Assembly: GCA_038373885.1 (NCBI GenBank)
Contig: JAWZYV010001829.1
Coordinates: 992,001-1,056,000 of the forward strand
DNA: 64,000 nucleotides
Origin: Cheiracanthium punctorium
Taxonomy: Eukaryota > Arthropoda > Arachnida > Araneae > Cheiracanthiidae
Direction of reading: 5' to 3'
The position numbers and the translations under genes are program-made. Below, piece by piece: positions 33,930 to 44,844 of this stretch (the stretch's first letter is position 1; every line of letters starts with the position of its first letter). The notes under the pieces are model-generated. The model was given only the letters and a program-made list of their open reading frames with translations. It did not search any database and had not been told where the DNA came from.

Positions 33930-34709
33930 AGTTATGGAAACAAACTCCACATAGATATCTTAGAAACCTGGTTTCAAAAATGCAAAATTAAAATTAACCT
34001 CTCTAAATGTAATGCGATTCACTTCACCAATAGCAGAAAACAGTTTAGAAACCTCTATATGCATAGCAATAGAATTAATTGAACCAGAACATGTAAATAC
34101 TTGGGTGTCATGATTGACTCCCGTCTGACATGGAAAGCACAGGTGCTTTATGTCCGAAACAAAATGGTTGAAGCAACGGAAAAACTAGAGAAGTTGCTTT
34201 TCCAAAATAAGCTCAGCCTTTAAAATAAAGTAAAATTATATAAATGCAGAGTGCATGCTGCGGCGACTTACGCCAGCCAAATCTGGGGATATACCGCCGA
34301 AACCAGTCTAGATATATTATCACGAAAACGCAACGCAATTGTCCGCCGAATACGGCATGGACACTGGTACCTGACTGATACCGTTATTCAGCGAGATCTT
34401 GGAATTCTTTCCTTTAGAAAAATTGTCCACCAGATGGGTGAAAATTTCTTCGCCAATCTCGGTAATGTTCCGAACGAACTATTGGCTGAGCTGCAAGATT
34501 ACGATTACCGAGAAGAAGTAAACTGTAAATGACCCAAAGCGGTCTTACTCTTAGATACCGACTAAGAACTTTGCAGCCACTATTCTAATTGCTGTTTCTG
34601 TGTATTTTGTGTCTAAAATTTGTTTATCACCAATCGTTTATACTATTATCTCATTTTTTATCTATATACGTATTGCTGATTTATTATTTACATTGTAAAA
34701 AAAAAAAAT
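33930..34709 (+). pseudogene. Jockey LINE pseudogene, segment 3 (C-terminal RT, 3' UTR, poly(A))
   Basis: One reading frame runs from about 33930 to 34532, broken only by a TGA at 34080-34082 and a TAA at 34221-34223. It shows KINLSKCNAIHFT (RT block 6), CKYLGVMIDSRLTWKAQ (block 7), then AAATYASQIWGYTAETSLD and a basic C-terminal tail with LGILSFRKIVHQM. These correspond to motifs in the same order in the intact ORF at 42147-43163. The stop near 34530 is followed by about 160 bp of 3' UTR and a 12-A run at 34697-34709. The core RT blocks with the catalytic YADD-type motif are missing between this and segment 2. Confidence 0.88.
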
Positions 34710-34955
34710 GTATTTCTTGACGTGACCACGCCTCATTTGGAGGCCTCATTTATATAATGTGTGAACAAAAAAGGGTTGTAACTAAGAAACTGAAAATGTA
34801 GCCTTGATCGGCCTAGGTGTTCCATGTAGTAAAATTTTGTCACGTCATTTAAGGGTGTATGTGGAAAAAAAAAGAACTCTGTTTTTAGTCTTGGTACACA
34901 AATTGAAATAAACTAATAGCACCATGGTCTACAAGAAATTCCAGATGCCTCTTCA

Positions 34956-35119
34956 CAGGGGCGTAGCCAGGGGGGGGGATATCGGCATATATCCCCCCCG
35001 AAATTTTTGGATTAGTGATGAAATTCCGTCTATTTATACACATATAAGTTCATATCCCCCCCGGAAAAATTTTCCAGGAGCATATCCCCCTCCGAAAAAT
35101 TTTCCTTTCTACGCGCCTG
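34956..35119. mobile_element. 164-bp hAT MITE (GGATATATCCCCC type), copy 1
   Basis: Ends CAGGGGCGTAGCCAGG and ...TTTCTACGCGCCTG, with exact 8-bp TSD CCTCTTCA (34948-34955 and 35120-35127). The interior shares long identical blocks (TTTTTGGATTAGTGATGAAA, TTCATATCCCCCCC) with 58351-58519, so the two belong to one recently active subfamily. Confidence 0.93.
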
Positions 35120-35127
35120 CCTCTTCA

Positions 35128-35909
35128 TAAGCTGCTTTACACACTACAAGCGAAAAAGCTGTGGCTTTTGTGAAATTTTCAGAAAAAATTCTTAAATATG
35201 GATCTGAGCTGCAAGATTTTTTGAAGAGTGAAAACGCTTTGCGAAAATTTCCGATTTTTAAGAAGTTTTGAAACTGATACAGATTGATCGTTTATTTCAG
35301 TATGTAGTACAGTTTGTAAAGAGACAGTTTCAAAATTTTGAAGTGCCTGGCATAATTAGTTTATTTGTACTTATATACCAAAATCACATGATTTTTTTCG
35401 AATAACACCGTTAAACGTAGTATAAAACCGTGAGAAGATTGTGATGGAAAACCTTAGAAAACCCCCTAAAAGTTGGCAGCTATGACTTGGAGTGGTGCTT
35501 GCAGTGGTCCGTTTAAACAGGGAAGGTATTGGAGCCACAACAGGTTTCCCCTGCACCGGCTAACTATAGCATGTATGATTTGATTACAGCACTCTTCCGC
35601 CTTGCTATTAGAGTAAAGTCTCTGTAGAAGGGTCTAACGATCAAATTTTTAATTTTGAAAAATTTGTTAAAGCGAAATTTTATGACTACTCAATTTGTAC
35701 TAGCGTTTTACTTTAAACTAAAAACATTTTATTTGTTAATCTGTAAAACTTTGTCAAAAGTGAAGTACGCTGTTGCGAGAACTCGTTGTACAGCTAGCTA
35801 TACGAGAGAAAGGAAAGTTTTTCAAGACAAATAAAAAAATTGATAACCGCTCTGTCCCTCTCCTTTTTTCCCCCCGAAAATGTGTAAACACTAGTTACAC
35901 GGCAGCAGA
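35128..35909. other. Intergenic, with half of a family C MITE
   Basis: The segment 35400-35485 ends AAAAGTTGGCAGCTATGACT and looks like a right half of family C. Otherwise nothing recognised. Confidence 0.4.
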
Positions 35910-35949
35910 CTTTTTTTAAATTCTGGGAGGGCCCAGAATTTAAAAAAAG
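35910..35949. repeat. Perfect 18-bp inverted repeat with 4-nt spacer
   Basis: The arms 35910-35927 (CTTTTTTTAAATTCTGGG) and 35932-35949 (the exact reverse complement) are separated by AGGG. It could form a cruciform or a hairpin in RNA. No flanking TSD was seen. Confidence 0.95.
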
Positions 35950-36265
35950 TGGAATTTGTAACATAAATGTTTCGATGTTGACATCAAATTAACAAAAAAA
36001 TCCAAATTTCGAAGCTCGGAGGGGTGGGGCTCTTTCCCCCCACCCCTTGGAAACGTCTTTTGTATACGGTGTGCGTAATAGAATTCCCTAACTTTGAAGA
36101 GCTAAAGCTAGAGAAATTAAAACGTGGCCCAAATTAAATGAAAAATAACATTAAGCTTATAGAACACATTTCGTATAGTTGAACTTAAATTCGGCATTTG
36201 TTTTATATTGTTAATTTCAATAGTCATTGTGTAAATGACTATTGAATTATTTCATATCATAAATG

Positions 36266-36500
36266 CATAACTGCCAACTTTTACGTTTTTTTATTTAATT
36301 ATTATTATTATCCACCACAGATATCAAATAGTTTCAATTTAAATTAAACTACCTCTCATACTGGAGATACAGCGCATCCCGCTATGGAGCTCCATTAAGA
36401 CCGTACTTCAGTCAGTCAGTCAGCTCATATCCGTGAGAAGAAAAATAAATAGAAATAGTAAGGAATTTTCAGATGGAATCGTAAGCGTTGTCAGCTATGT
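36266..36500. mobile_element. Family C MITE copy, ~235 bp
   Basis: The left end GCATAACTGCCAACTTTTAC and the right end ATCGTAAGCGTTGTCAGCTATG are inverted. The middle is longer than in the 154-bp copy and contains CAGTCAGTCAGTCAG (about 36410-36423). Confidence 0.65.
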
Positions 36501-37672
36501 AATTTTGTGTGATAATGTAGAAGGAACTGATTGTTTCAGTGATTGCAGGGACCTTAAAAAGCTTTTGTCATGGGATGAAGACATTTTTACACTACGCCAT
36601 TGATTATACGGTACTAAATCATAGAAAAAAATCTTTCAATGAAATGCATTATCAATTGCAGCATGTGAAATGGAAAATATGCTACCCGTGCTTTAAAACT
36701 TGCTTTATCATTGTTAACTCGTGACAGGCGGAAACAGCATCAGTCTGCGCCTTTTCCCAAGTAGATTTACTAAAAATGTCGCATATTTTCGTCTTTTTTT
36801 ATCCAGTTAACGGATAACTTCTTCAGATAATCATACGTATCACTGCCTGATGTAACGAAAGAATTTCCGTGCCTGCAGATGCTCTCAATCACAAGGTACG
36901 ACAATCCCAAGCTATATAAATACGGTCAATTCACGATAACTGGAAACCGGGTGGGGCCGGCCAAGTACTTTTTCAAATTCTTACATAAAATAAAATTATA
37001 TTTAAAAAATCCAGAACAAAAGGATGTAGATTTTAAAACACTAGTACACAAAGTTGTTAACTATCGAAAACATCATCATCCCCCCCCCCCCTACAACAAT
37101 TGGAACTGCATCAAAATAAAACTGCATCGAAATTCTATCACAAGAACTCATCGTCTGGAATTTTTTAGTCATCAGTCAACGACTTTAAAATGAATGACTT
37201 TTGTTACTTAATACCATAACCCATGCAAGTGCAAAATTCTGTAACTGTAGTGGCGTTAATTAATGTGTGGCTTTTCGAAGGCGAAAAAGCGCTGAACAGT
37301 GTCATATTTCAACAGAAAATAAAGAGCGAGTTTAAAGCAAAAATAGCAAAAAGTAATTACACTACATCCTTCTTTGATAAAGATCTGACTTTCATTGAGA
37401 CATTTTTTGCCACATATGTTACAAGCCCGACACATTCATTGTACAGGATATTCGAAATTGAAGGGCTTGAGTCAACAGTTAGGCCGCAAAATAGAATTTT
37501 CTAGTTGAGCAATTTAAAGTTCTTAGAAGTAAATATCAAAACCAGAAAAATGTGAGTTACACGACTTGGGCTTCAAAGGACTCAATTATTCTATTTGAAA
37601 TTGTACCACAATATTCATTGATACAGTCTTATTTGTGGGATAAATGCTCTTCAAGCCAAATAATGGGATTAG
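36501..37672. other. Intergenic with two unrecognised ORFs (104 and 93 codons)
   Basis: ORFs at 36879-37193 and 37223-37504 lie on the + strand 29 bp apart in different frames. The first contains HHHPPPP from a C tract at 37080-37090, the second FFDKDLTFIETFFATYV. Neither matches a family I know. They could be relics of a mobile element ORF; coding status is unproven. Confidence 0.35.
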
Positions 37673-38012
37673 ACCAGCTCCTTCTATACATAGAAAGCTA
37701 AAGAACCGAAAATTGGACGTCATCGTAAATGGTAAACGCGAAAGGTTTATTTTCATAAAGTAGAGTTATTTAAAATTTCTGGCGGTTTACTCAAGCACAG
37801 CAAGATTATAATAATTTGAGACAGAAAACTGAATTTTAAGAGAACTAGGGATTTTTGACTATCCCTAATCTTATAATATGATAGAGATATTGATTATAGT
37901 GAATTATTTTATATCAAAAAGGTATTTTAATTATCTTTAATTTATTTTCCAATTTTATAAGATGTACCAGAAATTTCAAACAGTTTTATTTTATCAAAGT
38001 AAAACTTTGTAA
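37673..38012 (+). mobile_element. Family A MITE copy A5, right end missing
   Basis: The left end CTTCTATACATAGAAAGC, the central GATTATAGTGAATTATTTTA / AAAAAGGTATTTTAATTATC, and CCAGAAATTTCAAACAGTTT are recognisable. The alignment to the family stops near 38012, before the right terminal repeat. Confidence 0.65.
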
Positions 38013-38209
38013 GTTGGCGTGATGTGACAGGGTCTCCGGCTTCGTCCTCGATGTGCTGGAGACTGTGGAAGGGAGAGACAAGGCAGGAGTGAACGGGCGT
38101 GGTCTTCTTAGACGTGCTATCGGTTTAAAATCGTTAAAAGTAACTTATTAGTCTTAAAAACGTAGGTTGACTCGTTTTTCGAGAAACTGTATCTCATCTC
38201 GCTATCATC

Positions 38210-38636
38210 ACCTCCTGGATAAAGAAAGCGTAACAACTCTCACGTCACCAGACTTTCACGTCATCACTAGGCCTTCATTTAAAAGTTTTATTTTCACAAA
38301 ATAAAACTATATAAATTTTCTGGTGGGTTTACTCATGAATAGCAATACTTTAATAATTTCAGATAAAAAATATAATTTTATGACAAATGGCAGTTTTTAC
38401 CCATGGCTAATTCGATAATATGATGAGGAAATAGATCAGAATGACTAATTTTGTATGAGAAAGGTATTTTAGTTTTAGTTTTTAATTTGAGATACTGTCT
38501 AATATTTTTAGAATTCACCAGAAATTTTAAATAGTTTTACTTTGACAAAGTAAAACTGTGATGTCGTCCTTACTTGAAGGCACAGTAATGAGGTCAAAGT
38601 TTCAGTAGTTAGGCTTTCTATATGTAGGAGGTGTTG
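38210..38636 (+). mobile_element. Family A MITE copy A6
   Basis: It starts ACCTCCTGGATAAAGAAAGC and ends ...TTTCTATATGTAGGAGGTGTTG. Flanks CTATCATC and CTATCACT agree at 6 of 8, an aged TSD. The CRE-like palindrome is mutated to TGTCGTCC in the right arm. Confidence 0.8.
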
Positions 38637-38644
38637 CTATCACT

Positions 38645-39171
38645 CGATCCAGAATCTTCACTTGACAGTTAGAAGTCAGGATATATGTCCTTTTCATCTA
38701 ATTCTTTGGTGTAGTGGCCGCTCTCAGAACTTTTTCTTAACCATTTTGCTATCACCGGGACATATAAGTTCCGAAGATAATTTCAAGTGACCGTATGGAG
38801 TAAATATGCTCTATATTAATATGAGTGCATTTCCCAGGGGTGTTCCGTGATATAACTGAAAATTCAGCATAATTTTGCATTTTTTTTCACCATCACGTCA
38901 ATGTTTGCATCCTAATTATCATGTTAAAGTACTTATTTAATATTTTTTCTCAAAAAAAAAAATGCTGGTGAAAGGGTTAAATGCAGTTTCAACATGAAAA
39001 AGAACGAGAACAACTGATTTTCGTGCTTTGTATACCGCCATTTAATGAATGATTTAGCTTCTTGTTAATAGCTTTGTGTCATGGTATTGTTTATACACAT
39101 GCAATAATCTCATTTCTGAAAAATGCATCTTACCACTATGTTGAATAGAGCGCTTTAATTACAGTTCCCCC
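38645..39171. other. Intergenic, nothing recognised
   Basis: No ORF, repeat or element end found. Confidence 0.4.
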
Positions 39172-39374
39172 ATTACTTCAAAAAATCACTACCAGGTGGC
39201 GTTTTACTATGTTGTAGTACCTGGTATGTTAACTCTCTTACCGCGCAGAGGTATTAAACATCTGATCCTCAACCTCTACATTGTTTTCTTCGCTTCAGAA
39301 TGGTTGTTCAGAATGTTTGTGTGTTCGTACTAAAATACAGTGAAATGCCACCTGGTGGTAATTTTTGAACTAAT
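39172..39374. mobile_element. 203-bp inverted-repeat element (MITE-like)
   Basis: Arms of about 48 bp begin ATTACTTCAAAAAATCACTA at 39172 and end with the complement ...TTTTTGAACTAAT at 39374. Both include ACCAGGTGGC and a run ending GTAGTAC / GTACTAA. No TSD was identified. Confidence 0.75.
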
Positions 39375-39508
39375 TTTTACCAATATCAGTCTCCATGGTC
39401 TCATTAGATCATAACTCTCAACCCTTCTCATTTTATCGGAAAACTTTTCACCACAATTTTCACACAGTTCAATTGTTTAACAAATTTGGACTCATTTTTA
39501 ATTTAAAA

Positions 39509-41528
39509 TAGAGATGGGCAATTCCACTCATTTTACTGATTCGAATCTAAACTCACTCACTACTTCGATGATTCGAATCAGTGATTTGAATCTTGAATTA
39601 ATAAAACAACTAAAGAAATGTTCCCTCTCTCTGCGCCGAAAGCCGTACTACTTAAACACCCTTCACCAATTCATCGGGTTTCTTCTCCGCTGTGTTCTCG
39701 GGCAGCTAGCATCTCTCTCTCCTTGCTCGAGTAAAACTAGTGTTTAAACTGCCCGAAATGAAAATACAGGGGAGCTTCGTATGACCCCCTGGGCCTGTAA
39801 GATTAAAAGGTTAAGTTTGGTGTCAAAGTATTCGAAATTTTATGTATCGATGGGGGTAAACGTCTAGGGGGGGTCGAGAATCAATAAAAACGCGCTCCGG
39901 TGGATAGTTTCCGAGATATACGTTAATTAATTATGGTAATTAGACTAATAAACCATGGAGCTGTTTTTTCCGCGATCCGGCATCGTCATCAACGGAGAGA
40001 AAGCAGTAGCAAAAGCATCACAAGCTGGTATTGATCTCAGGATTTTCTTATCGCCGGCCTCAGAGGCGTAGCCAAGGGAGGGGGTTAGGGGGGTCATAAC
40101 CCCCCATGAGGATTTTTTTGCCATACAAAATGTATATTCTTCACTACATTATCTTACACACGTATACATATATATGAGTTGCAGTAGTCATAACCCCCCC
40201 CCATGAAAACTTTCTGGCTACGCCCCTGGCCGGCCTGTATTTTTGACCTTTATCGAATTCGAGATTTCACTGAAATGAAAATGGGAATATCGGATATTTG
40301 ATGTTGAAATAAAACCGATATGTCGATATTTATCGATTTTTGGCCCAGTCCTACTGAGGAGCTGCTGCCCCCCCCCCCAAAAAAATGGGACCCTTTACTT
40401 AGCTTACAAATGAAATTTATCTTTAAATTTGATACTCAGCCCACCCCGAAATAAAATCCTGGCTACGCCACTGTCAATAACACTAACTACGCCACTGCTT
40501 TAGACCCTATTTTGTATTTCTCTGAATTACGGAAGAAAATAAAATCATTCCCCTTAAACGACAAACAAGGTAAAAAAAATATCTTAAACGAAATCTGCAG
40601 CAATAAAGCGAAATGTTATTTTGCTTACTACAAAGTCCTTTTGTGAGAGCGCTTAATACCGCCCCTGTATCCTTCATTAAAAGTGACAAGCACGATCCTA
40701 ACTTTATTTCATTCTATTTCCCTTCACATGAAAACCCGCCACCATGTAAACTTAACGTTCCGTTTTTTTTTTTTTTTGAGCGTGGGGGCAGGGGGACATA
40801 TATTGAAGTTAAAAGTTTTCAGAAGAAAGAAAAAAAAGAAAAAGAAGTTTTAAAAAAAGAAAAAGAAGTTTTCGGGGGAGGGATTGACCCCTCTTTCCCT
40901 TAGGAAGTCACGCCTATGCCCCCGCCAAAAGCAAACGATGTTCGTTCGACCCACTCCACACCCCCAGACAAATAAAACTTTAAATCCGGCCACCAACCAA
41001 GAAATGAAACACCAAGGATTCGAAAAAAAAAACTTCAATTAAATGAAACATCCTTTCAACTCTTTTCGACTCCTTTCGACTCTGAGTCGATAGAAGATTC
41101 GAAAAAAAAACTCCAATTAAATGAAACATCCTTTCAACTCTTTTCGACTCTGAGTCGATAGAAGATTCGAAAAACTAACGAATCTCAACGATCGTATACA
41201 ATCACCGAAACAGAGCGAAACACTGAATCAGTAAAGATTCGTTGCTGCACCAACTCAGTGACCAACTCACCCACACTCACTCATTTGCTGTTTCAAATCA
41301 TCTATCGACTCAGAGTCGTAAAGAGTCGAAAAGAGTTGAAAGAGTAAGGGAAAATCTCTGGTAACGGCAAAGGGGAAATAAGTTTTCCTTCCCTTCGCAC
41401 TTGGAATGTATTTCCCTACAGTTGAGGTCTTGTGATTCGAATCAGTAGAGAGTGAGTGTAAAGACTGAGCCACTCGGTACCAAGATTCGAATCACTGATT
41501 CGACTCATCGAATCATTGGCCATCTCTA
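39509..41528 (-). mobile_element. Long hAT-like non-autonomous element, copy 3
   Basis: 2020 bp. + strand ends TAGAGATGGGCAATTCC and ...CATTGGCCATCTCTA, with an exact 8-bp TSD ATTTAAAA (39501-39508 and 41529-41536) fitting nTnnnnAn. Relative to the other copies about 240 bp near 40815-40870 are missing and replaced by about 55 bp of purine-rich filler with AAGAAAAAGAAGTTTT twice. The nested MITE is at 40061-40228. No transposase is encoded. Confidence 0.95.
40061..40228. mobile_element. hAT MITE nested inside copy 3
   Basis: 168 bp, ends CAGAGGCGTAGCCAAG and ...CTGGCTACGCCCCTG, exact 8-bp TSD GCCGGCCT (40053-40060 and 40229-40236). Same insertion site as in copies 1, 2 and 4. Confidence 0.93.
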
Positions 41529-42146
41529 ATTTAAAATCGCTAAGCAAAAGTTAATGGTGAAATATCTTCCGAAAAAAAAACGGAAGAGTTGGCAGCTATG
41601 CATCAGTGATGGCAACCAAGACCTCCTAGATATACAATGCCTGAGGACAGAAACTTTTACGTCATCCCTAGGTCCACGACATTTAATTTCACAAAGTAAA
41701 ACTATTCAAAGTTTGGTGAATTTACTTCAGCATAAAACATTTTAATGATTTAAGATAGAAAATTTTATTTTACGACAAATAGGAAAATTTAACTATCACT
41801 AATTAAATAATATGATATAGAAATAGATCATAATAAATTATATTTTATCAGAAAGGTATATTAATTTGGTTCTTACGTATTATCCCGAAGGTCATTCCCG
41901 CCAAACTATTTTTTCGTCAAATGTGCTGGCAAAACTATTCCCAATTGTATTCCATACCATCAATAATTTCATGTGTCCAACATTTATCTAGGCGAAAAAT
42001 CGCTCGTCTTGGCGGAGCGCCGGGATAATAAGTAAGTACCTTTAATTTTATCCTCAACTTAAGATATTTTATAAAATTTGTCTCATTTACCAGAAATTTT
42101 AAATAGTTTTACTTTATGAAACTAAAACTATCAAATTAATAGCCTG

Positions 42147-43163
42147 GTGGAACATATTACTACTGGAAAATTAAACAAAAAACACACCCCTGCAGTTTTC
42201 CTAGATGTGGCAAAGGCATACGATAAGATATGGATAAAGGGTCTTATTTTCAAATTAATTAGATATAATTTTCCTAAGCACCTTGTTCATTTAATTCACT
42301 CATATGTCAATAATAGAAGTTTTATAGTCAAAATTAAAAACTCCCTTTCTCATATACATTCTGCAGAAAGCGGTCTCCCCCAAGGTTCTGTTCTCTCACC
42401 AACCCTCTTTAATATTTACATCAACGACGTCCCTACTCACACGCATACCAACATTGCTTTCTTTGCAGATGACGCAGCCATATTTAGTTCAGCCAAAAAT
42501 ATCAAATACGCCATCGTCGCTATTAACTCTCACTTAAAAACACTAAGTCTATGGTTCAACAAATGGAAGATAGCAATAAATGTAGACAAAACTGAAGCAA
42601 TACTTTTTTCAAATATAAGACCCTTTACTAGAAATAAATATGTCATTAAGCTTAACAATACCCCACTCCCCTGGTCTGATAATTGCAAATACTTAGGAGT
42701 TATTCTGGACTCAAAACTCACTTTCCAACAACACTTCAATTATACAATTAATAAATTTCGGGCAGCTAAAAGTCTACTTTTCCCACTCATTGCTCGAAAC
42801 AGTGCTTTATCGTTTCAAAACAAGTGCCTCATTTACAGCTCCTTCCTTAGACCAATTCTCACGTATGCTAGTCAAGTCTGGTCATGTGCAGCAAAAACTA
42901 ATCTTAATAAACTATGTAGGGCTCAGAACTCAACCATTAGACAAATTGCTGATGTCCCTTATTACGTGAGAAATACTCACATCTATAGGGAGATCAAAAT
43001 CCCTCCTTTGGCGGAATTCATCGAGAAACTTAACAATAATTTCTTTAATAATATCACAATCATCAATAACGAAGCTTTAAACACTCTCCCCATGTATGAT
43101 GGCTATGACTTGACTAACAGACGGAGACCCCGTGCTGGAATCAATATCTCCAATTATGTCTAA
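42147..43163 (+). CDS. Jockey-type LINE ORF2 fragment: reverse transcriptase, C-terminal 338 codons
   Basis: Non-LTR reverse transcriptase copies element RNA onto nicked genomic DNA. Blocks in order: FLDVAKAYDKIW (block 3, first catalytic Asp, residue ~19), GLPQGSVLSPTLFNIYINDV (block 4), AFFADDAAIF (block 5, catalytic FADD, residues ~105-108), WKIAINVDKTEAILF (block 6), CKYLGVILDSKL (block 7). A thumb and tail with SSFLRPILTYASQVW and PPLAEFIEKLNNNF follow, which is characteristic of the Jockey clade. Sense sequence (LVEH) continues a few codons upstream of the first ATG, so that ATG is not the native start; the endonuclease and RT blocks 1-2 are absent. The catalytic residues are intact and there are no stops, so the insertion is young, but the protein is too short to work alone. 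The tail ends in a normal stop. Confidence 0.92.
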   Translation: MEHITTGKLNKKHTPAVFLDVAKAYDKIWIKGLIFKLIRYNFPKHLVHLIHSYVNNRSFIVKIKNSLSHIHSAESGLPQGSVLSPTLFNIYINDVPTHTHTNIAFFADDAAIFSSAKNIKYAIVAINSHLKTLSLWFNKWKIAINVDKTEAILFSNIRPFTRNKYVIKLNNTPLPWSDNCKYLGVILDSKLTFQQHFNYTINKFRAAKSLLFPLIARNSALSFQNKCLIYSSFLRPILTYASQVWSCAAKTNLNKLCRAQNSTIRQIADVPYYVRNTHIYREIKIPPLAEFIEKLNNNFFNNITIINNEALNTLPMYDGYDLTNRRRPRAGINISNYV

Positions 43164-43754
43164 AAATAATTCTACTCCTTTTACTTGCATATAACGTAAT
43201 TCACCAACTCCACTTCCCGCATATAGCGAACGCTCGGAAGGTCCCTATTGGACGACAGTATTCCTTGCAGCTAAGCCTGCCCCGCCTACTCCGAAAATCG
43301 GAAGCTCGCATGCATCCTCACTTGGAGGAAAATAGTTATTTTTATTGATATCTCAAGATCTATTTATCAGATTTGTAAAATTCAAAGAGCCTTTTCCACA
43401 GCTTTTTAAGCCCTTTCAAGAGATCTTAATTCCATCCTAATAATTACAATATATTTATTTTTTCTAACTCCAATCCTCACCCATCGGCTAAAGCCCTCTG
43501 TTTGGCTGAAGCCGCATCAGGCACCAGATCCCCAAGTCAACTTGTTTATTACAAGTTACTGGCTCTAAATTTACTTCTCATTTATTTTAATTATTATAAT
43601 TAACTTTTAAGATTCCAGCACATATTTCTTAGTAAAATGTATGTATGTGTGTTCACTAACGATGAACAAGAAATGCCAAAAAATTCAATTTTCATGTTAC
43701 TATGAAAAAAAGAAAAAAAAAATGCTAAAAACAAATGATTTTCCCCGAAAATCA

Positions 43755-43755
<1 letters not shown>

Positions 43756-43796
<41 letters not shown>
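43756..43796 (+). repeat. 41-bp A tract in the LINE 3' region
   Basis: Uninterrupted run of A inside the sequence downstream of the RT ORF. It could mark the LINE tail, with the remaining 370 bp belonging to something else, or an internal A-rich tract. Confidence 0.9.
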
Positions 43797-43798
<2 letters not shown>

Positions 43799-44410
43799 AA
43801 GATCCATTTCTAAGAAAAATTGTAAAGACAGAACTATTAACCCTGTCTCATCCTTTTCATAATTATGTTTATTATTATTTATATTTATCAAGATAATGTT
43901 TGCTCAAGTATCTACTACTAGTGTATAAAGTACTTAGAAACTAAATCTTCATATTGTATTGATAGTAAAATACTTATTGCAAATTAGGGATAACTTTAAC
44001 TTTACTATTTAGTATATTCCTACCCCCACCCCTACTCCCTAGTGTATTCTATGTATTTCACAACACTCAGTTACTAAATTCATATTCCCTGCTAATATAA
44101 TGTATTATGAGCGGAGTTGAGGGCCCAGAGCCCAGGCACTCTGGAAACCAGAATCCGAAGATCCGAAGAACATCATAGAAGACCTAAAGATCACAAAAAA
44201 TTATTTGTTCTCCGTCCTTCTATGTCTAGCAGGTGTTGTGGTAACTCGAGGGAAATTTCCCTTTTGGATAGAAAATTCGCAGAAAATGCGGCTCTGAAGG
44301 AGAAAGGGAAATTATTTTGAAAATTCAATGTTTTGAGGGAAATTCTGGCATCGTGTTTTTTCACGTCTATTCATTTATTTAACTTCCATGTTATAATGGG
44401 GTATCAAGCC

Positions 44411-44836
44411 ACCACCTCCTAGATATAGAAGGCCTGAGAACAGAAACTTTTACGTCATCAGTAGGTCCACTAAAATGACGGCATCACACATTTATTTTCA
44501 CAAAGTAAAACTATTCAAAGTTTGTGGTGAATTTACTACCGCATAAAGCTTTTTAGTGATTTAAAATAGAAAATTTAATTTTACGACAAACAGGAAATTT
44601 TAACTAGCGCTAATTATATAATATGATATAGAAATAGATCATAATAAATAATTTTTTATCAGAAAGGTATTTTAATTTTTATCTCCAACTTAATATTTTC
44701 TAAAATTTGTATCAACCACCAGAAATTCTAAATAGTTATACTTCATGAACTGAAAACTGTGATGACGTCATCTTAGAAGACCAAGTGATGACGTAAAAGC
44801 TTCTGTTCTCAGGCCTTCTATATCTAGGAGGTGGTG
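44411..44836 (+). mobile_element. Family A MITE copy A8, full length
   Basis: Ends ACCACCTCCTAGATATAGAA and ...CTTCTATATCTAGGAGGTGG are inverted and well conserved. TGACGTCA at 44763-44770. It is closest to copy A7 in detail (GAGAACAGAAACTTTTACGT and TTCTGTTCTCAGGCCTTCTA), a distinguishable subfamily. No TSD recognised. Confidence 0.85.
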
Positions 44837-44844
44837 GCCATATT

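Larger units (their letters stand above)
39411..41600. mobile_element. Family C MITE split by hAT copy 3
   Basis: The left half is 39411-39508 (ATAACTCTCAACCCTTCTCA and CTTTTCACCACAATTTTCAC) and the right half 41537-41600 (GGTGAAATATCTTCC and GGAAGAGTTGGCAGCTAT). The two halves form the usual inverted ends of family C once the hAT element at 39509-41528 is set aside. Confidence 0.8.
42131..44165 (+). mobile_element. 5'-truncated Jockey-type LINE inserted in family A copy A7
   Basis: It comprises the uninterrupted C-terminal RT ORF (42147-43163), about 1 kb of 3' untranslated sequence, and an internal 41-A tract (43756-43796). The 5' end falls inside the RT domain, as is usual for incomplete target-primed reverse transcription. 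Both junctions are placed by where the family A sequence stops and resumes, so they are accurate to roughly 10 bp. No TSD can be confirmed. Confidence 0.8.
41618..44238 (+). mobile_element. Family A MITE copy A7, split by a Jockey LINE
   Basis: The left part runs from 41618 (AAGACCTCCTAGATATACAA) to about 42130, and the right part from about 44166 to 44238 (...TTCTATGTCTAGCAGGTGTTG). Outer flanks TGGCAACC and TGGTAACT agree at 6 of 8. An extra non-family block of roughly 160 bp (about 41875-42037, with TTCCCGCCAAACTATTTTTT ... GGCGGAGCGCCGGGA) interrupts its centre and may be another insertion. Confidence 0.75.

Noticed and set aside
36879..37504. Two adjacent ORFs as a split gene
   Set aside because: Different frames, no recognisable domain, and the HHHPPPP run comes from a C homopolymer; listed only as unrecognised.
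43641..43891. Lysine-rich / phenylalanine-rich ORFs
   Set aside because: They are translations of the 41-A tract on the two strands.
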